A stretch of DNA of 64,000 bases, taken from contig NZ_SNXZ01000004.1 of NCBI RefSeq assembly GCF_004362825.1, positions 1 to 64,000 on the forward strand. Reading direction: 5' to 3'. The notes under the pieces are model-generated. The model ran no database searches. It saw only the letters and a program-made list of their open reading frames with translations, and was not told the origin of the DNA. Positions 48,642 through 56,746 of the stretch are shown one piece after another. Position 1 is the first letter of the stretch, and each line of letters opens with the position of its first letter. Source of the stretch: Labedaea rhizosphaerae (GTDB lineage: Bacteria > Actinomycetota > Actinomycetes > Mycobacteriales > Pseudonocardiaceae). Made by a program: the position numbers and the translations under genes.

Positions 48642-49427
48642 GTGTCGAGTGCTGAGGCATCCGAGGCATCCGCGGCATCCGCGGCGTTCGCGCACGACGG
48701 ATCCGAGGAGATCGGCGTCCTGCTGTGCCACGGTTTCACCGGTTCGCCGGTCAGCATGCGGCCGTGGGCCGACCACCTGGCCGAGGCGGGCTTCACCGTG
48801 CGGTTGCCGCTGCTGCCCGGCCACGGCACGCACTGGCGTGACCTCAACAAGACGCCCTGGACCGAGTGGTACGCCCACGCCGAGAAGGCGTTCGTCGAGC
48901 TGACCGGCCGGTGCCGGTCGGTGTTCGTGTTCGGGTTGTCGATGGGCGGCGCGCTCACCCTGCGTCTGGCCGAGGAGCACCCCGAGATCGCCGGCATCGT
49001 GCTGGTGAACCCGTCGGTGCTGACACTGCGCAAGGACGCGAAGCTGCTCCCGGTGTTGTCGAAGGTGCTCGCGTCGCTGCCGGGCATCGGCAACGACATC
49101 GCCAAGCCAGGTGTGCTGGAGGGCTGCTACGAGCGGATGCCGTTGCGGGCGGCCGCGAGCCTGTCGTTGCTCTGGCGGGTCGTGCGCGCCGATCTCGGCA
49201 AGGTCGTCCAGCCAACGCTGCTGCTGCACTCCGCGGTCGACCACGTCGTCGAGCCGGAGAACTCGGCGGCGGTCCTGGCGGGGATCGCTTCGACCGACGT
49301 CACCGAGGTCGTGCTGGCCAACAGCTACCACGTGGCCACCCTCGACCACGACGCGCCGCTGATCTTCGAGCGCAGCACGGAGTTCGTCCGGCGGGTGCAC
49401 GCAGAACGGGCCGGTGACCGCGCGTGA
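48642..49427 (+). CDS. Alpha/beta-hydrolase, carboxylesterase type
   Basis: 261 residues. LLCHGFTGSP gives the oxyanion HG, FGLSMGGAL holds the nucleophile Ser (about 97) in G-x-S-x-G, HSAVDHVVEP the Asp, and NSYHVATLDHD the catalytic His. It resembles bacterial Est30-like monoacylglycerol lipases or carboxylesterases. GGAGG lies 7 bases before the GTG. It is divergent from the acyltransferase, and its stop overlaps the next gene (GTGA), a pairing that may concern lipid turnover. Confidence 0.88.
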   Translation: MSSAEASEASAASAAFAHDGSEEIGVLLCHGFTGSPVSMRPWADHLAEAGFTVRLPLLPGHGTHWRDLNKTPWTEWYAHAEKAFVELTGRCRSVFVFGLSMGGALTLRLAEEHPEIAGIVLVNPSVLTLRKDAKLLPVLSKVLASLPGIGNDIAKPGVLEGCYERMPLRAAASLSLLWRVVRADLGKVVQPTLLLHSAVDHVVEPENSAAVLAGIASTDVTEVVLANSYHVATLDHDAPLIFERSTEFVRRVHAERAGDRA

Positions 49428-49942
49428 AGGACCGGCACGGCGGACCCGACGGGCCGGAGGACGTGGACGCGGCCTTCGCCGAGATCATCGCGGACCTGGA
49501 GCGCGAGGGCTTCGGGTCGTCGCTGCTCGACGAGCCCGAGGAGGCCGGCGAGCGCGCACCGGCGCCGGAGAAGAAGGCCAAGGACGAACCCGCGGCCGAC
49601 GCCGGCCCGGACACCGAGCAACTGCCCGCCACCCGCCCGGCGACGTGGCGCGGCACCGACACCGAGTGGGACTGGTCCTGGGAGTCCGACGACGAGCACT
49701 ACGTGCCGCCGGACCCGCCGCCGTTGCCGCGGCTGCGCCCGGTGACCATCCTGGCGATCATCCTGCTGGTGCTCGGGCTGGTGCTGATGGTCGTGCCCAG
49801 CCTGTTCGGCCTCGTGCCCCGGCTCGGCACGCCGATCGCCTTGGTCGCGATCGGCGCCGGCATCGTGTTGTTGCTGCTGCGGATCAAGAACGACCCGTCC
49901 CGCGACCGCAGCGGAGACGACGACAACGGCGCCCAGATCTGA
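49424..49942 (+). CDS. Membrane protein with acidic cytoplasmic N terminus
   Basis: 172 residues. The first 100 are acidic and Pro-rich with WRGTDTEWDWSWE in the middle; two membrane helices (about 106-127 and 133-149) and a short charged tail follow. Proteins of this plan are common in this gene position of actinobacteria, where their role is unknown. Translation is coupled to the hydrolase by a 4-base overlap. Confidence 0.82.
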   Translation: MKDRHGGPDGPEDVDAAFAEIIADLEREGFGSSLLDEPEEAGERAPAPEKKAKDEPAADAGPDTEQLPATRPATWRGTDTEWDWSWESDDEHYVPPDPPPLPRLRPVTILAIILLVLGLVLMVVPSLFGLVPRLGTPIALVAIGAGIVLLLLRIKNDPSRDRSGDDDNGAQI

Positions 49943-49985
49943 GGGTTCGCGACCCCATCTTTTGCTTCGCGCGCAAGACGCCGAA

Positions 49986-50095
49986 CGTGGAACTCACCCA
50001 GCCCGAGCGTGGGACACACCCGGTCAGAAAGGGGGACACGCCCAGCGCGAGTGTGGGACACACCCGGCGGGAATGTGGGACACGCCCGGCGGGGC
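49986..50095. repeat. Tandem array of five 22-bp units
   Basis: Units start at 49986, 50008, 50030, 50052 and 50074, each exactly 22 bp apart, with the core TGTGGGACACGCCCGG (first unit most diverged) and a 6-bp spacer. It fills the gap between two convergent genes. The same unit, also at 22-bp spacing, occurs twice on the minus strand at 53195-53232. Confidence 0.85.
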
Positions 50096-50096
50096 G

Positions 50097-51083
50097 TCAG
50101 CGGGAGGGGTGTGGGCGCACGGCGACCACGTCCCGGGCCAGGGACGCCGCGCCCACCAGTCCGGCGTCATCGCCGAGCTGGGCCGTGCGGATGCGGGCCA
50201 GCGGGCGGTACCCGGCGCCGGTGATCATGCTGCGGTAGTGCTCGCGCGCGTCGTCGAGGAACAGCGGGGCCGACTGCGACACCCCGCCCGCGATCACGAT
50301 CACCTCGGGGTCGTAGATGTCCGCGACCATCGACAGCCCCTCGCCCAGCCACCGCGCGAGTTCGGCCATCGCGCGCTGGGCCACCACGTCGCCGTCGCGG
50401 GCGGCGCCGGCCACCCGGCGCCCGGTGATCGAACCCTCGTCGCCGGCCACCCGGGCCAGCACGGTCGACTGCCCGGGGTGCCGCCCCATCAGCTCGATCG
50501 CCGTGGCCGCGAGCGCCGTGCCGCTGCAATACCGCTCCCAGCACCCGGCCTTGCCGCATGAACACGGCCGACCGTCCGGCACCAGGCGCAGGTGCCCGAG
50601 CTCGGGTGCGACGCCGTTCGCCCCGCGGAACACCTTGCCGTCCAACAACAATCCGGCGCCGATGCCGGTCCCGATCGCCACCAGCACGGCGACCCGGCAG
50701 CCGCGGGCCGCGCCGAAGCGGTACTCGGCGAGCGCGGCCGCGTTGGCGTCGTGCTCCAGCACCACCGGCACGCCGACGCGCTCGGCGATCCGGTCGGCCA
50801 CCGGCGCGTGCCGCCACGCCAGGTGCGGCGCGAACATCACCGAGCGCCGGTCGTTGGCCACGAACCCGGCGACGGCCAGGCCCGCGGCGCGCACGCGGTG
50901 GCGCGCCGCCAGCTCGGACACCACCGTCACGATGGTGTCCTCCAGCGCGCGCTCGTCACCGGGCGTCGGGGCCCGCGCGGTGTCCAGCACCTCGCCGTAC
51001 TTGTCGACCACCCCGGCCCGCACGCTCGTGCCGCCGACGTCGACCCCGACGGTCACCATGGGGCCGATCCACGGGAAGACCAT
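50097..51083 (-). CDS. ROK-family sugar kinase (glucokinase type)
   Basis: 328 residues. VGVDVGGTSVRAGVVD is the N-terminal phosphate-binding motif, LEHDANAAALAE holds the catalytic Asp, and CSCGKAGCWERYCSG is the ROK zinc site. No DNA-binding domain is fused, so it is a kinase, probably for glucose. The ATG at 51083 overlaps the stop of the upstream gene by one base; ATG at 51059 is a shorter choice. Confidence 0.92.
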   Translation of the reverse strand: MVFPWIGPMVTVGVDVGGTSVRAGVVDKYGEVLDTARAPTPGDERALEDTIVTVVSELAARHRVRAAGLAVAGFVANDRRSVMFAPHLAWRHAPVADRIAERVGVPVVLEHDANAAALAEYRFGAARGCRVAVLVAIGTGIGAGLLLDGKVFRGANGVAPELGHLRLVPDGRPCSCGKAGCWERYCSGTALAATAIELMGRHPGQSTVLARVAGDEGSITGRRVAGAARDGDVVAQRAMAELARWLGEGLSMVADIYDPEVIVIAGGVSQSAPLFLDDAREHYRSMITGAGYRPLARIRTAQLGDDAGLVGAASLARDVVAVRPHPSR

Positions 51084-51508
51084 CAATCCTCGTCCTGTGC
51101 CTTCCCGGCCCGGCGCACCGGGATCTTCTGCACGCGCAGCGCCTGATCACCCGGGTAGCGCTCCTCCGGCGGCGAAGGTGACGACGGTGACGATGACGGC
51201 GACGGCCGGAACCCGGGCATGTGCATGGTCCCCGGTTCCCACCGGTCGGCGAGCACGGCCCGCAGCAACGCGACCAGCTCGGCCGCCCGCTCCAGCACCA
51301 CACCCGCGAGCTCACTCGGTTCGCCGCGCAGCACGGAAACCAAGGCGCACAACGGACACCAGCCGCAGGCGACCGGCCGGTCGTGGTCTTCGTGGCTGCT
51401 CGCGGCGAGCCGGTCCAGCCACGGGCCGGCCCGGTCGGCGACGGCGTCGAGCAGCAGCCTGACCTCCTCGGCCAGCCGGGTCCCCGGGTCCGCTGTGGAC
51501 TGCGTCAT
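51083..51508 (-). CDS. Conserved hypothetical with CGWCPLC motif
   Basis: 141 residues. An N-terminal helical part holds CGWCPLC (about 48-54), which could bind a metal. A Ser/Pro-rich stretch (about 100-118) and a conserved C-terminal piece RVQKIPVRRAGK follow. The family is common in actinobacteria next to the ArsA-like gene, but its role is unknown. It is coupled to the ROK kinase gene by a TGATG junction. Confidence 0.8.
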   Translation of the reverse strand: MTQSTADPGTRLAEEVRLLLDAVADRAGPWLDRLAASSHEDHDRPVACGWCPLCALVSVLRGEPSELAGVVLERAAELVALLRAVLADRWEPGTMHMPGFRPSPSSSPSSPSPPEERYPGDQALRVQKIPVRRAGKAQDED

Positions 51509-51581
51509 GCCAGGCCCTCGCTGTCGCTCGGACCAGGCGACCGCCTGGGCGCTGTGTTGAATGGTTCGCTCGCAAGCTCGC

Positions 51582-52709
51582 TCACGCGGTCACCTCCGGT
51601 CGCAACCGCAGCACCAGTCCCGCTTGGCTTGCCTCGGCGTCGACCACCTCGTAGCGGCGCAGCGCCGCGGGCAACGCGATCAGCCGGCGCAGGCCGTCCA
51701 CGGTGATCGCCAGCTCGTCGCCGACCCGCGCGAGGTTGAGCGCCGAGTCGTCGGGCAGCGGCAACGCGATGCGCAGCAGGTAGCCGTCGCCGGTGCGTTG
51801 CACGTCGAGCAGCGGGACGCGCTCGCCGCCGGGACCGTCCAGCGGGCCCCATTCCGCGTAGAGCTCGTCCGCGAGTTCGAGCAGCGCCGCCGAGCCGACC
51901 GGTTCCGCCGCGCGGTGTTCGAGCACGCGGACCGGCGCGGTCACCGACGACTCCAGCTGGCCGAGCACCACGTCCTGCTCGCCGCGCCGGGTGCGCAGCC
52001 ACGCGCCGGCGGGCCCGCCCCAGCGCCGGGCCTTGGGCGCGAGCCGGTTCGCGATCAGCTCGTCGACCTGGATGCCGCGCAGGGCCAGCGCGGTGAGCGT
52101 GCGCCTGGTCTCGGCGACGACCACGCGTTCGGGTGTGAAGACGAGCCGGACGCTGGTCACGTCGGGGTCGGTGAGCACGCGGCGCAGCTCGGTGAGGTGG
52201 TCGGCGAGGGTGCGCAACGCCTCGCGCAGGACCCGCTTGCCGAACAGGCGATCCACGTAGCGGGCGATGGCTTCGGGCAACGCGAGCAGGCGCAGCGTCT
52301 CGGCGGTCGGTCCGCAGTCGACGATCACCACGTCCCAGGTGCCCGCGGCGGCCAGCCGGGCGACCTCGCCGAGGGCGAGCAGCTCGTCGACGCCGGGCAG
52401 GACGGTCAGCTCTTCAGCGTCCAGCTCGTCGATGCCGAGCCCGGCGAGCACGCCGCGGGCCTGCTCGCGCAGCCGCGGCCACGACCGGTCCACCAGCTCC
52501 CGGGAGTCCACATGGGACGCGAACAGGTTCGAGTCCACTTCGGACGGATCGGGTCGCAGCCGGGTGTCGAGGGCGTCGGCCAGCGAGTGCGCGGCGTCGG
52601 TGGAGACCACGAGGGTCTTGCGGCCGTCGCGGGCCAGGCGCGCGGCCGTGGCGGCGGCGATGGTGGTCTTGCCGACGCCGCCCTTGCCGGTGAAGAGCAG
52701 GATTCGCAC
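51582..52709 (-). CDS. ArsA-like (Get3-type) ATPase
   Basis: 375 residues. The deviant Walker A motif GKGGVGKTT stands at about 8-16, with TDAAHSLADAL (switch region) and VIVDCGPTAETLR later. It resembles Rv2184c. Arsenite-pump ATPases and tail-anchor targeting factors share this fold; the metal-binding Cys of true ArsA are not seen, so arsenic transport is unlikely. The GTG start comes 5 bases after the stop of the SRPBCC gene. Confidence 0.88.
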   Translation of the reverse strand: MRILLFTGKGGVGKTTIAAATAARLARDGRKTLVVSTDAAHSLADALDTRLRPDPSEVDSNLFASHVDSRELVDRSWPRLREQARGVLAGLGIDELDAEELTVLPGVDELLALGEVARLAAAGTWDVVIVDCGPTAETLRLLALPEAIARYVDRLFGKRVLREALRTLADHLTELRRVLTDPDVTSVRLVFTPERVVVAETRRTLTALALRGIQVDELIANRLAPKARRWGGPAGAWLRTRRGEQDVVLGQLESSVTAPVRVLEHRAAEPVGSAALLELADELYAEWGPLDGPGGERVPLLDVQRTGDGYLLRIALPLPDDSALNLARVGDELAITVDGLRRLIALPAALRRYEVVDAEASQAGLVLRLRPEVTA

Positions 52710-52714
52710 CCGGG

Positions 52715-53152
52715 CTAGCGCCCTTCCACCCGGCGCTTGAGCTCCTTGAGCGCGGTGTCCATGACCATCTTCTCGGCCTTGCGGCGGAACAGGCCGATCA
52801 TCGGCACCGCGAGCTCGACCGAGAGCGTGTAGGTGACCTTGGTCTTGTCGCCTTGGGCGGCGAGGGCGTACTCGCCGCGCTGGGCCTTCTGCAGTTGGCC
52901 CTTGACCAGGTGCCAGCGCACGGACAGGCCGTCGTCGGCCCAGTCGTACTCGAGGGTGTAGACGTCGCGGAAGGGCCCGGCGTCCAGCGTGAACCGGACC
53001 TGCTCGGCCTGCCCGTCGGCGTCCTCGGAGAGCACCTCGGTCTTCTTCACCGCGGCGGCCCACTCGGGGTAGGCCGGGAAGTCCGCGATCACCGCCATGA
53101 TCTCGTCGGGCTCCGCGTCAACCACGATGGACTGCGTCGACTCGTCGGCCAT
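52715..53152 (-). CDS. SRPBCC-family protein (Rv2185c type)
   Basis: 145 residues of the START/polyketide-cyclase fold, which forms a hydrophobic ligand cavity. MADESTQSIVVDAEPDEIM and the C-terminal VPMIGLFRRKAEKMVMD (shown in part) closely match Rv2185c. The ligand is unknown, possibly a lipid given the acyltransferase and FadD genes nearby. It is the first gene of the pair with the ArsA-like ATPase. Confidence 0.9.
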   Translation of the reverse strand: MADESTQSIVVDAEPDEIMAVIADFPAYPEWAAAVKKTEVLSEDADGQAEQVRFTLDAGPFRDVYTLEYDWADDGLSVRWHLVKGQLQKAQRGEYALAAQGDKTKVTYTLSVELAVPMIGLFRRKAEKMVMDTALKELKRRVEGR

Positions 53153-53194
53153 GCGAAGAAGGTTACCTGGCCAGTAGGTTCGGCAGTTGATGAC

Positions 53195-53254
53195 GTGGGC
53201 GTGTCCCACATCCAGCGCGGCCGAGTCCCACGTCGAAGCGTGAGACACGCCGGG
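53195..53254. repeat. Second cluster of the 22-bp motif
   Basis: On the minus strand two units start 22 bp apart (53195-53210 and 53217-53232; GTGTCCCACA and GTCCCACG on the plus strand), and a plus-strand unit CGTGAGACACGCCGGG lies at 53239-53254. The core matches the array at 49986-50095. The cluster sits in the 188-bp gap between the divergent SRPBCC and small membrane-protein genes. Confidence 0.7.
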
Positions 53255-53340
53255 TGGGTAATCGCCAATCGTGGACTGCGCGAAGTGAGTAACAGCCCAT
53301 CGTCAGGCCGCGACCCTGGTGGGACGGCAGGAGGTCACCC

Positions 53341-53547
53341 ATGTCTCGCGAGACCGCGTACACACTCATCTACACCGGCCTGTTTTCGGTGATCGGTTCG
53401 ATCGTCCTGATGACGATGATCGGCAAGCTCGGTGCCGGGTTCGAGGCCCTGATGCTCTGCGGCGGTCTCGGCCTCCTGCTCGGCGGCATGTACGGCCTCA
53501 GTGCAGTGCGGGAGCGCGAGGCGAGCGCCGAACACGCGGACAAGTAG
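53341..53547 (+). CDS. Small two-helix membrane protein
   Basis: 68 residues with two membrane helices (about 9-28 and 33-53) joined by a short GKLGAGFEA loop and a charged tail. AGGAGG lies 7 bases before the ATG. No family is recognised; the strong ribosome-binding site and codon bias support a real gene. Confidence 0.8.
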   Translation: MSRETAYTLIYTGLFSVIGSIVLMTMIGKLGAGFEALMLCGGLGLLLGGMYGLSAVREREASAEHADK

Positions 53548-53634
53548 CCGTTAATACCCACCCACCTGCGCAAGCACGGGAGACCAGATGGCCGAAATGA
53601 TCGGCTGACTGCGCCGCCACATGACGTGGGCATG

Positions 53635-54423
53635 TCACCACTCGAGGACGTACGGGCGCTCGGTTCGCTGGAAGTGGCCGACGTTCACGCACTCCGTCCG
53701 GCCCACCCGCATCCGGGGCGCCAGCGGCTGGTGCACGTGGCCGAACAGCGCCCACCGGGGCGCCTGCTCCCTGATCACCTTCAGCAGCTCACGCGACCCG
53801 AACTCCATCCGCCGCGCGACCACGTCGTACGCCAGCTCCGGCACGTCGGGCGGGATGTGGCTGCACAACACGTCGACCGACGCCAACTGGGCGATGCGGG
53901 CCGCGAAGTCCTCAGCGGGCCTCAGGTAGGGCGCCCACACGCCGGTCCGGCGCAGCCGCGCGCCGGGGGCGAGCAACGCGCCGCCGACGAAGCCGAAGCG
54001 CAGGCCGCCGATCGTCGCCACGTCCCCGTCCAGGATGTGGACGTTCTCGCCCGCGTAGTCCGGCCAGAGTTCCGGAACGTCCACATTGCCCGGTGTCGCG
54101 TACGTCGGCGCGGTCAGGGCGGCGAAGAGTTTGGCGTACTGCTCGCGCAACGCCTCCTCGACCGCCTCGGCCGCGTTGTCCAGGCTCTCCCACAGCATCC
54201 GCGCGAACGACGCGGTCGCCCCGTGCATCCGCTGCCTGCGCAGCTCGGCGAACTCCGCGACCTTCTCGGGGCCGAAGAGCCGGCCCAGGATGCCGCTGCC
54301 GTGGTCGTGGTAGTCGACGAAGTCGATCAGGTCACCGAGCACCACCACCGCGTCGGCGCCGTCACCCGCCCTGGCCAGCGCGTCCGCGTTGCCGTGCACA
54401 TCGGACACCACGTGAACGCGCAC
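53635..54423 (-). CDS. Calcineurin-like metallophosphoesterase
   Basis: 262 residues. Metal-site motifs are in order: VVSDVHGN (D-x-H), VVLGDLIDF (GD), ATPGNVD (GN-x-D in place of GNHD), LCSHIPPD and FGHVHQP (GH-x-H). Members hydrolyse phosphomonoesters or diesters, including cyclic nucleotides and nucleotide sugars; the substrate is unknown. The start is GTG, 2 bases after the stop of the upstream SRPBCC-like gene, so both are one transcript. Confidence 0.88.
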   Translation of the reverse strand: MRVHVVSDVHGNADALARAGDGADAVVVLGDLIDFVDYHDHGSGILGRLFGPEKVAEFAELRRQRMHGATASFARMLWESLDNAAEAVEEALREQYAKLFAALTAPTYATPGNVDVPELWPDYAGENVHILDGDVATIGGLRFGFVGGALLAPGARLRRTGVWAPYLRPAEDFAARIAQLASVDVLCSHIPPDVPELAYDVVARRMEFGSRELLKVIREQAPRWALFGHVHQPLAPRMRVGRTECVNVGHFQRTERPYVLEW

Positions 54424-54425
54424 GG

Positions 54426-54800
54426 TCAGGCCCTGACGGGCGGCACGCCCGGCCGCCGGCCGTCCTCGAGGACCTGCTTCAGGTCCAGCGCGAGCGTCTT
54501 GGCCGCCAGCTGCCGCGCCCCCGCCACCTTGCGGGCCTGCCGGGCAGACAACTCGGTCTCCGCGCGCAGGAAGTAGTGCAGCACCGTGCCGTCGAGCACG
54601 GCCTCCAGCCACACTTCCATCGTGCCGGTCAGGGCGCCGGTCACGGCCCAGCGGTAGCCCTCGGCGCCGCGGTCGGCGTAGAGGTCCAGGTGCAGGTCCG
54701 GCCAGTAGCGGCGCCACGACTCGGGCCGGGAGAACACGGCCGCGACCACCTCGGGCGGCACGGCGAGGAAGGTCTCGTCGACGACGTCCACAGCTGCCAC
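54426..54800 (-). CDS. SRPBCC-like protein (Rv2186c position)
   Basis: 124 residues, with DETFLAVPPEVVAAVFSRPESWRRYWPDL at the N terminus (shown in part: VPPEVVAAVFSRPESW), the typical first strand and helices of a START-like fold. GTG at 54800 is chosen; GTG at 54791 is possible. It stands between fadD15 and the phosphoesterase, like Rv2186c in mycobacteria. The ligand is unknown. Confidence 0.8.
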   Translation of the reverse strand: MAAVDVVDETFLAVPPEVVAAVFSRPESWRRYWPDLHLDLYADRGAEGYRWAVTGALTGTMEVWLEAVLDGTVLHYFLRAETELSARQARKVAGARQLAAKTLALDLKQVLEDGRRPGVPPVRA

Positions 54801-54889
54801 GGCTCCAGCATCCCAGATGGCGCTTGCGACCGGCCCGGCACGGCGCGCTACTTTCGTGGGCACGCCATCACGCAGAAGGGGGACCGACC

Positions 54890-56617
54890 GTGCGGCAGAC
54901 CGGCGTCGGGACGCCCCCTGTGCAGGTGAGCGCCGAGGAAAACCTCACCGACATGGTGACGGCCAACGCCGAGCGGTTCGCCCACGCCGTCAGCTTCCGC
55001 AGGCTCGTCGACGGCTCGTGGCTCGACGTCACCGCCCGCGACTTCGCCGCGCACGTGCGTGCGGTCGCCCGCGGGCTGATCAGCGTCGGCTTCGCGCCCG
55101 GCGACAAGATCGCGTTGCTGTGCGGCACGCGCTACGAGTGGTCGCTGCTGGAGTTCGCCTGCTGGACCGTGGGGTGCGTGAGCGTCCCGATCGATCCCTC
55201 GGCCCCGGCCGAGCAGGTCGAACGCATCATGTCCCAGTCGCGGGCCAAGGCGCTCGTCGTCGACTCGGCCGCGCACCGGCAGGTGGTCGCGCGCGTGGTC
55301 GACCGCCTCGCCGACCTCGACTGGGTGTGGCAGCTCGACGCGGAAGAGGACGTCGCCCCGGCGATCGACGAGCTCACCGCGCTGGGCGCCGGTGTCGACG
55401 ACACGGAGGTCGACCGGCGCCGGCTGGCCGTCCGGGCCGACGACCTGGCGAGCATCGTGCACACGGCAGGGGTCACCGGCCCGGCGAAGGCCGTGCGCCA
55501 GACCCACCGCACCCTGCTCGCCCAGGCCCGCGGCTGCCTCGCCGCGGTGCCGCAGTTGTTGCGGCCCGGGCACTCCACGCTGCTCTTCGGCGCGATGACC
55601 CAGCCGCACCTGCGCGCCACCGCGCTCGCTTGCGTGTACGCGCGGACCACGCTGGGCCACCTGCCCGACGAGGAGAGCCTGAGCACCGACCTCGGCACGT
55701 TCCGCCCGACGTTCCTGGTGACCGTGCCGCGCACGCTGGAACGCGTCTACGGCCTGCTGGCCGGCCGGGCCCACGCCGACGGCAACGGCCGGGTGTTCGA
55801 CCTCGCCGCGGACGTCGCCGTGCGGCGCAGCCAGGAGCAGGTGCACGGGGTGTCGCTGCGGCTCGCGCACCTCGCCGCGACCCGCCTGGTCTACCCGCGG
55901 GTGCGGGGCGCGCTCGGCGGGCGCTGCATCGGCGTGCTGTGCGCGGGCGGGCAGCTCGACCGGCGGCTGACCCACTTCTTCCGCGGCGCGGGCGTGCCCG
56001 TGTTCCAGGGCTACTCCCTCACCGAGGCCGGCGGGTTCGCCGCGCTGGAGACGCCCGGCAACGCGGCGGTGGCCGGCTCGGTCGGCATGCCTCTGCCCGG
56101 CGTGGCCGTCCGGGTCGAGGACGACGGCACGATCCTGATCAGCGGCGACGCGGTCGCACCAGCGGAGGACGCGAGCGGCGGCTGGCTGGCCACCGGTGAC
56201 GTGGGCCGCCTGGACCACGCCGGGTACCTGCACGTCACCGGCCGCGAAGGCGACACCATCCGCACGATCGACGGCCCTGAGGTCGCCCCGGGCCCGCTCG
56301 AGGACCGGTTGCGCAGCCACCCGCTGGTGAGCCGGTGCGTCGTCGTCGGCGACCAGCGCCCGTTCGTCGGCGCGCTGCTCACCGTGGACCAGGACGTCGC
56401 CGACCTGTGGTTCGGCGAGGACCGGGTCGGCCTCGACGCCGCACTGGCCGCGGCCGTGAGCGCGGCGAATCGCGGTGCGTCGGTGCGGATCCGCCGGTTC
56501 CGGGTGCTCGACGAGGAGTTGAGCGAGACCACCGGCGAGCTGGCCGGCGGGCAGTCGCCGCGGCGCGACGTCATCGCGAAGGTGCGGGCGGAAGAGATCG
56601 CCGCGTTGTACGGCTGA
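54890..56617 (+). CDS. fadD15: FadD15-like acyl-CoA synthetase homologue, catalytically degenerate
   Basis: 575 residues, adenylate-forming fold. Several motifs persist (YSLTEAGG, WLATGDVGRLD, GREGD, CVVVGDQRPFV). Others do not: the P-loop, normally YTSGTTGxPKG, reads VHTAGVTGPAKAV (about 189-201), the GGKN segment before VAP is DGPE, and the C-terminal catalytic Lys of the A10 motif is missing (LAGGQSPRRD, about 549-558). The chain is full length with good codon bias and AGGGGG 7 bases before the GTG, so it is kept as a protein but is perhaps not an acyl-CoA synthetase. Confidence 0.85.
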   Translation: MRQTGVGTPPVQVSAEENLTDMVTANAERFAHAVSFRRLVDGSWLDVTARDFAAHVRAVARGLISVGFAPGDKIALLCGTRYEWSLLEFACWTVGCVSVPIDPSAPAEQVERIMSQSRAKALVVDSAAHRQVVARVVDRLADLDWVWQLDAEEDVAPAIDELTALGAGVDDTEVDRRRLAVRADDLASIVHTAGVTGPAKAVRQTHRTLLAQARGCLAAVPQLLRPGHSTLLFGAMTQPHLRATALACVYARTTLGHLPDEESLSTDLGTFRPTFLVTVPRTLERVYGLLAGRAHADGNGRVFDLAADVAVRRSQEQVHGVSLRLAHLAATRLVYPRVRGALGGRCIGVLCAGGQLDRRLTHFFRGAGVPVFQGYSLTEAGGFAALETPGNAAVAGSVGMPLPGVAVRVEDDGTILISGDAVAPAEDASGGWLATGDVGRLDHAGYLHVTGREGDTIRTIDGPEVAPGPLEDRLRSHPLVSRCVVVGDQRPFVGALLTVDQDVADLWFGEDRVGLDAALAAAVSAANRGASVRIRRFRVLDEELSETTGELAGGQSPRRDVIAKVRAEEIAALYG

Positions 56618-56746
56618 CCCGTCGGTAACTGACCGCCCAACTGTGACCGGCTGTGCAGCTGAGCTGCTCACGCGTGCACGGTGGATGGCCCTCGAAGCGG
56701 TGCTGCGGCGATCGTTGCTCTCATCAGCGCGAGGCGAGGAGCAGCG

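Noticed and set aside
49986-50095. CRISPR-like array
   Set aside because: The period is 22 bp with 6-bp spacers that are not unique sequences; no cas gene is near.
51582-52709. Arsenite efflux ATPase
   Set aside because: Metal-binding cysteines and an arsB or arsR neighbour are missing; the match is to the Rv2184c group.
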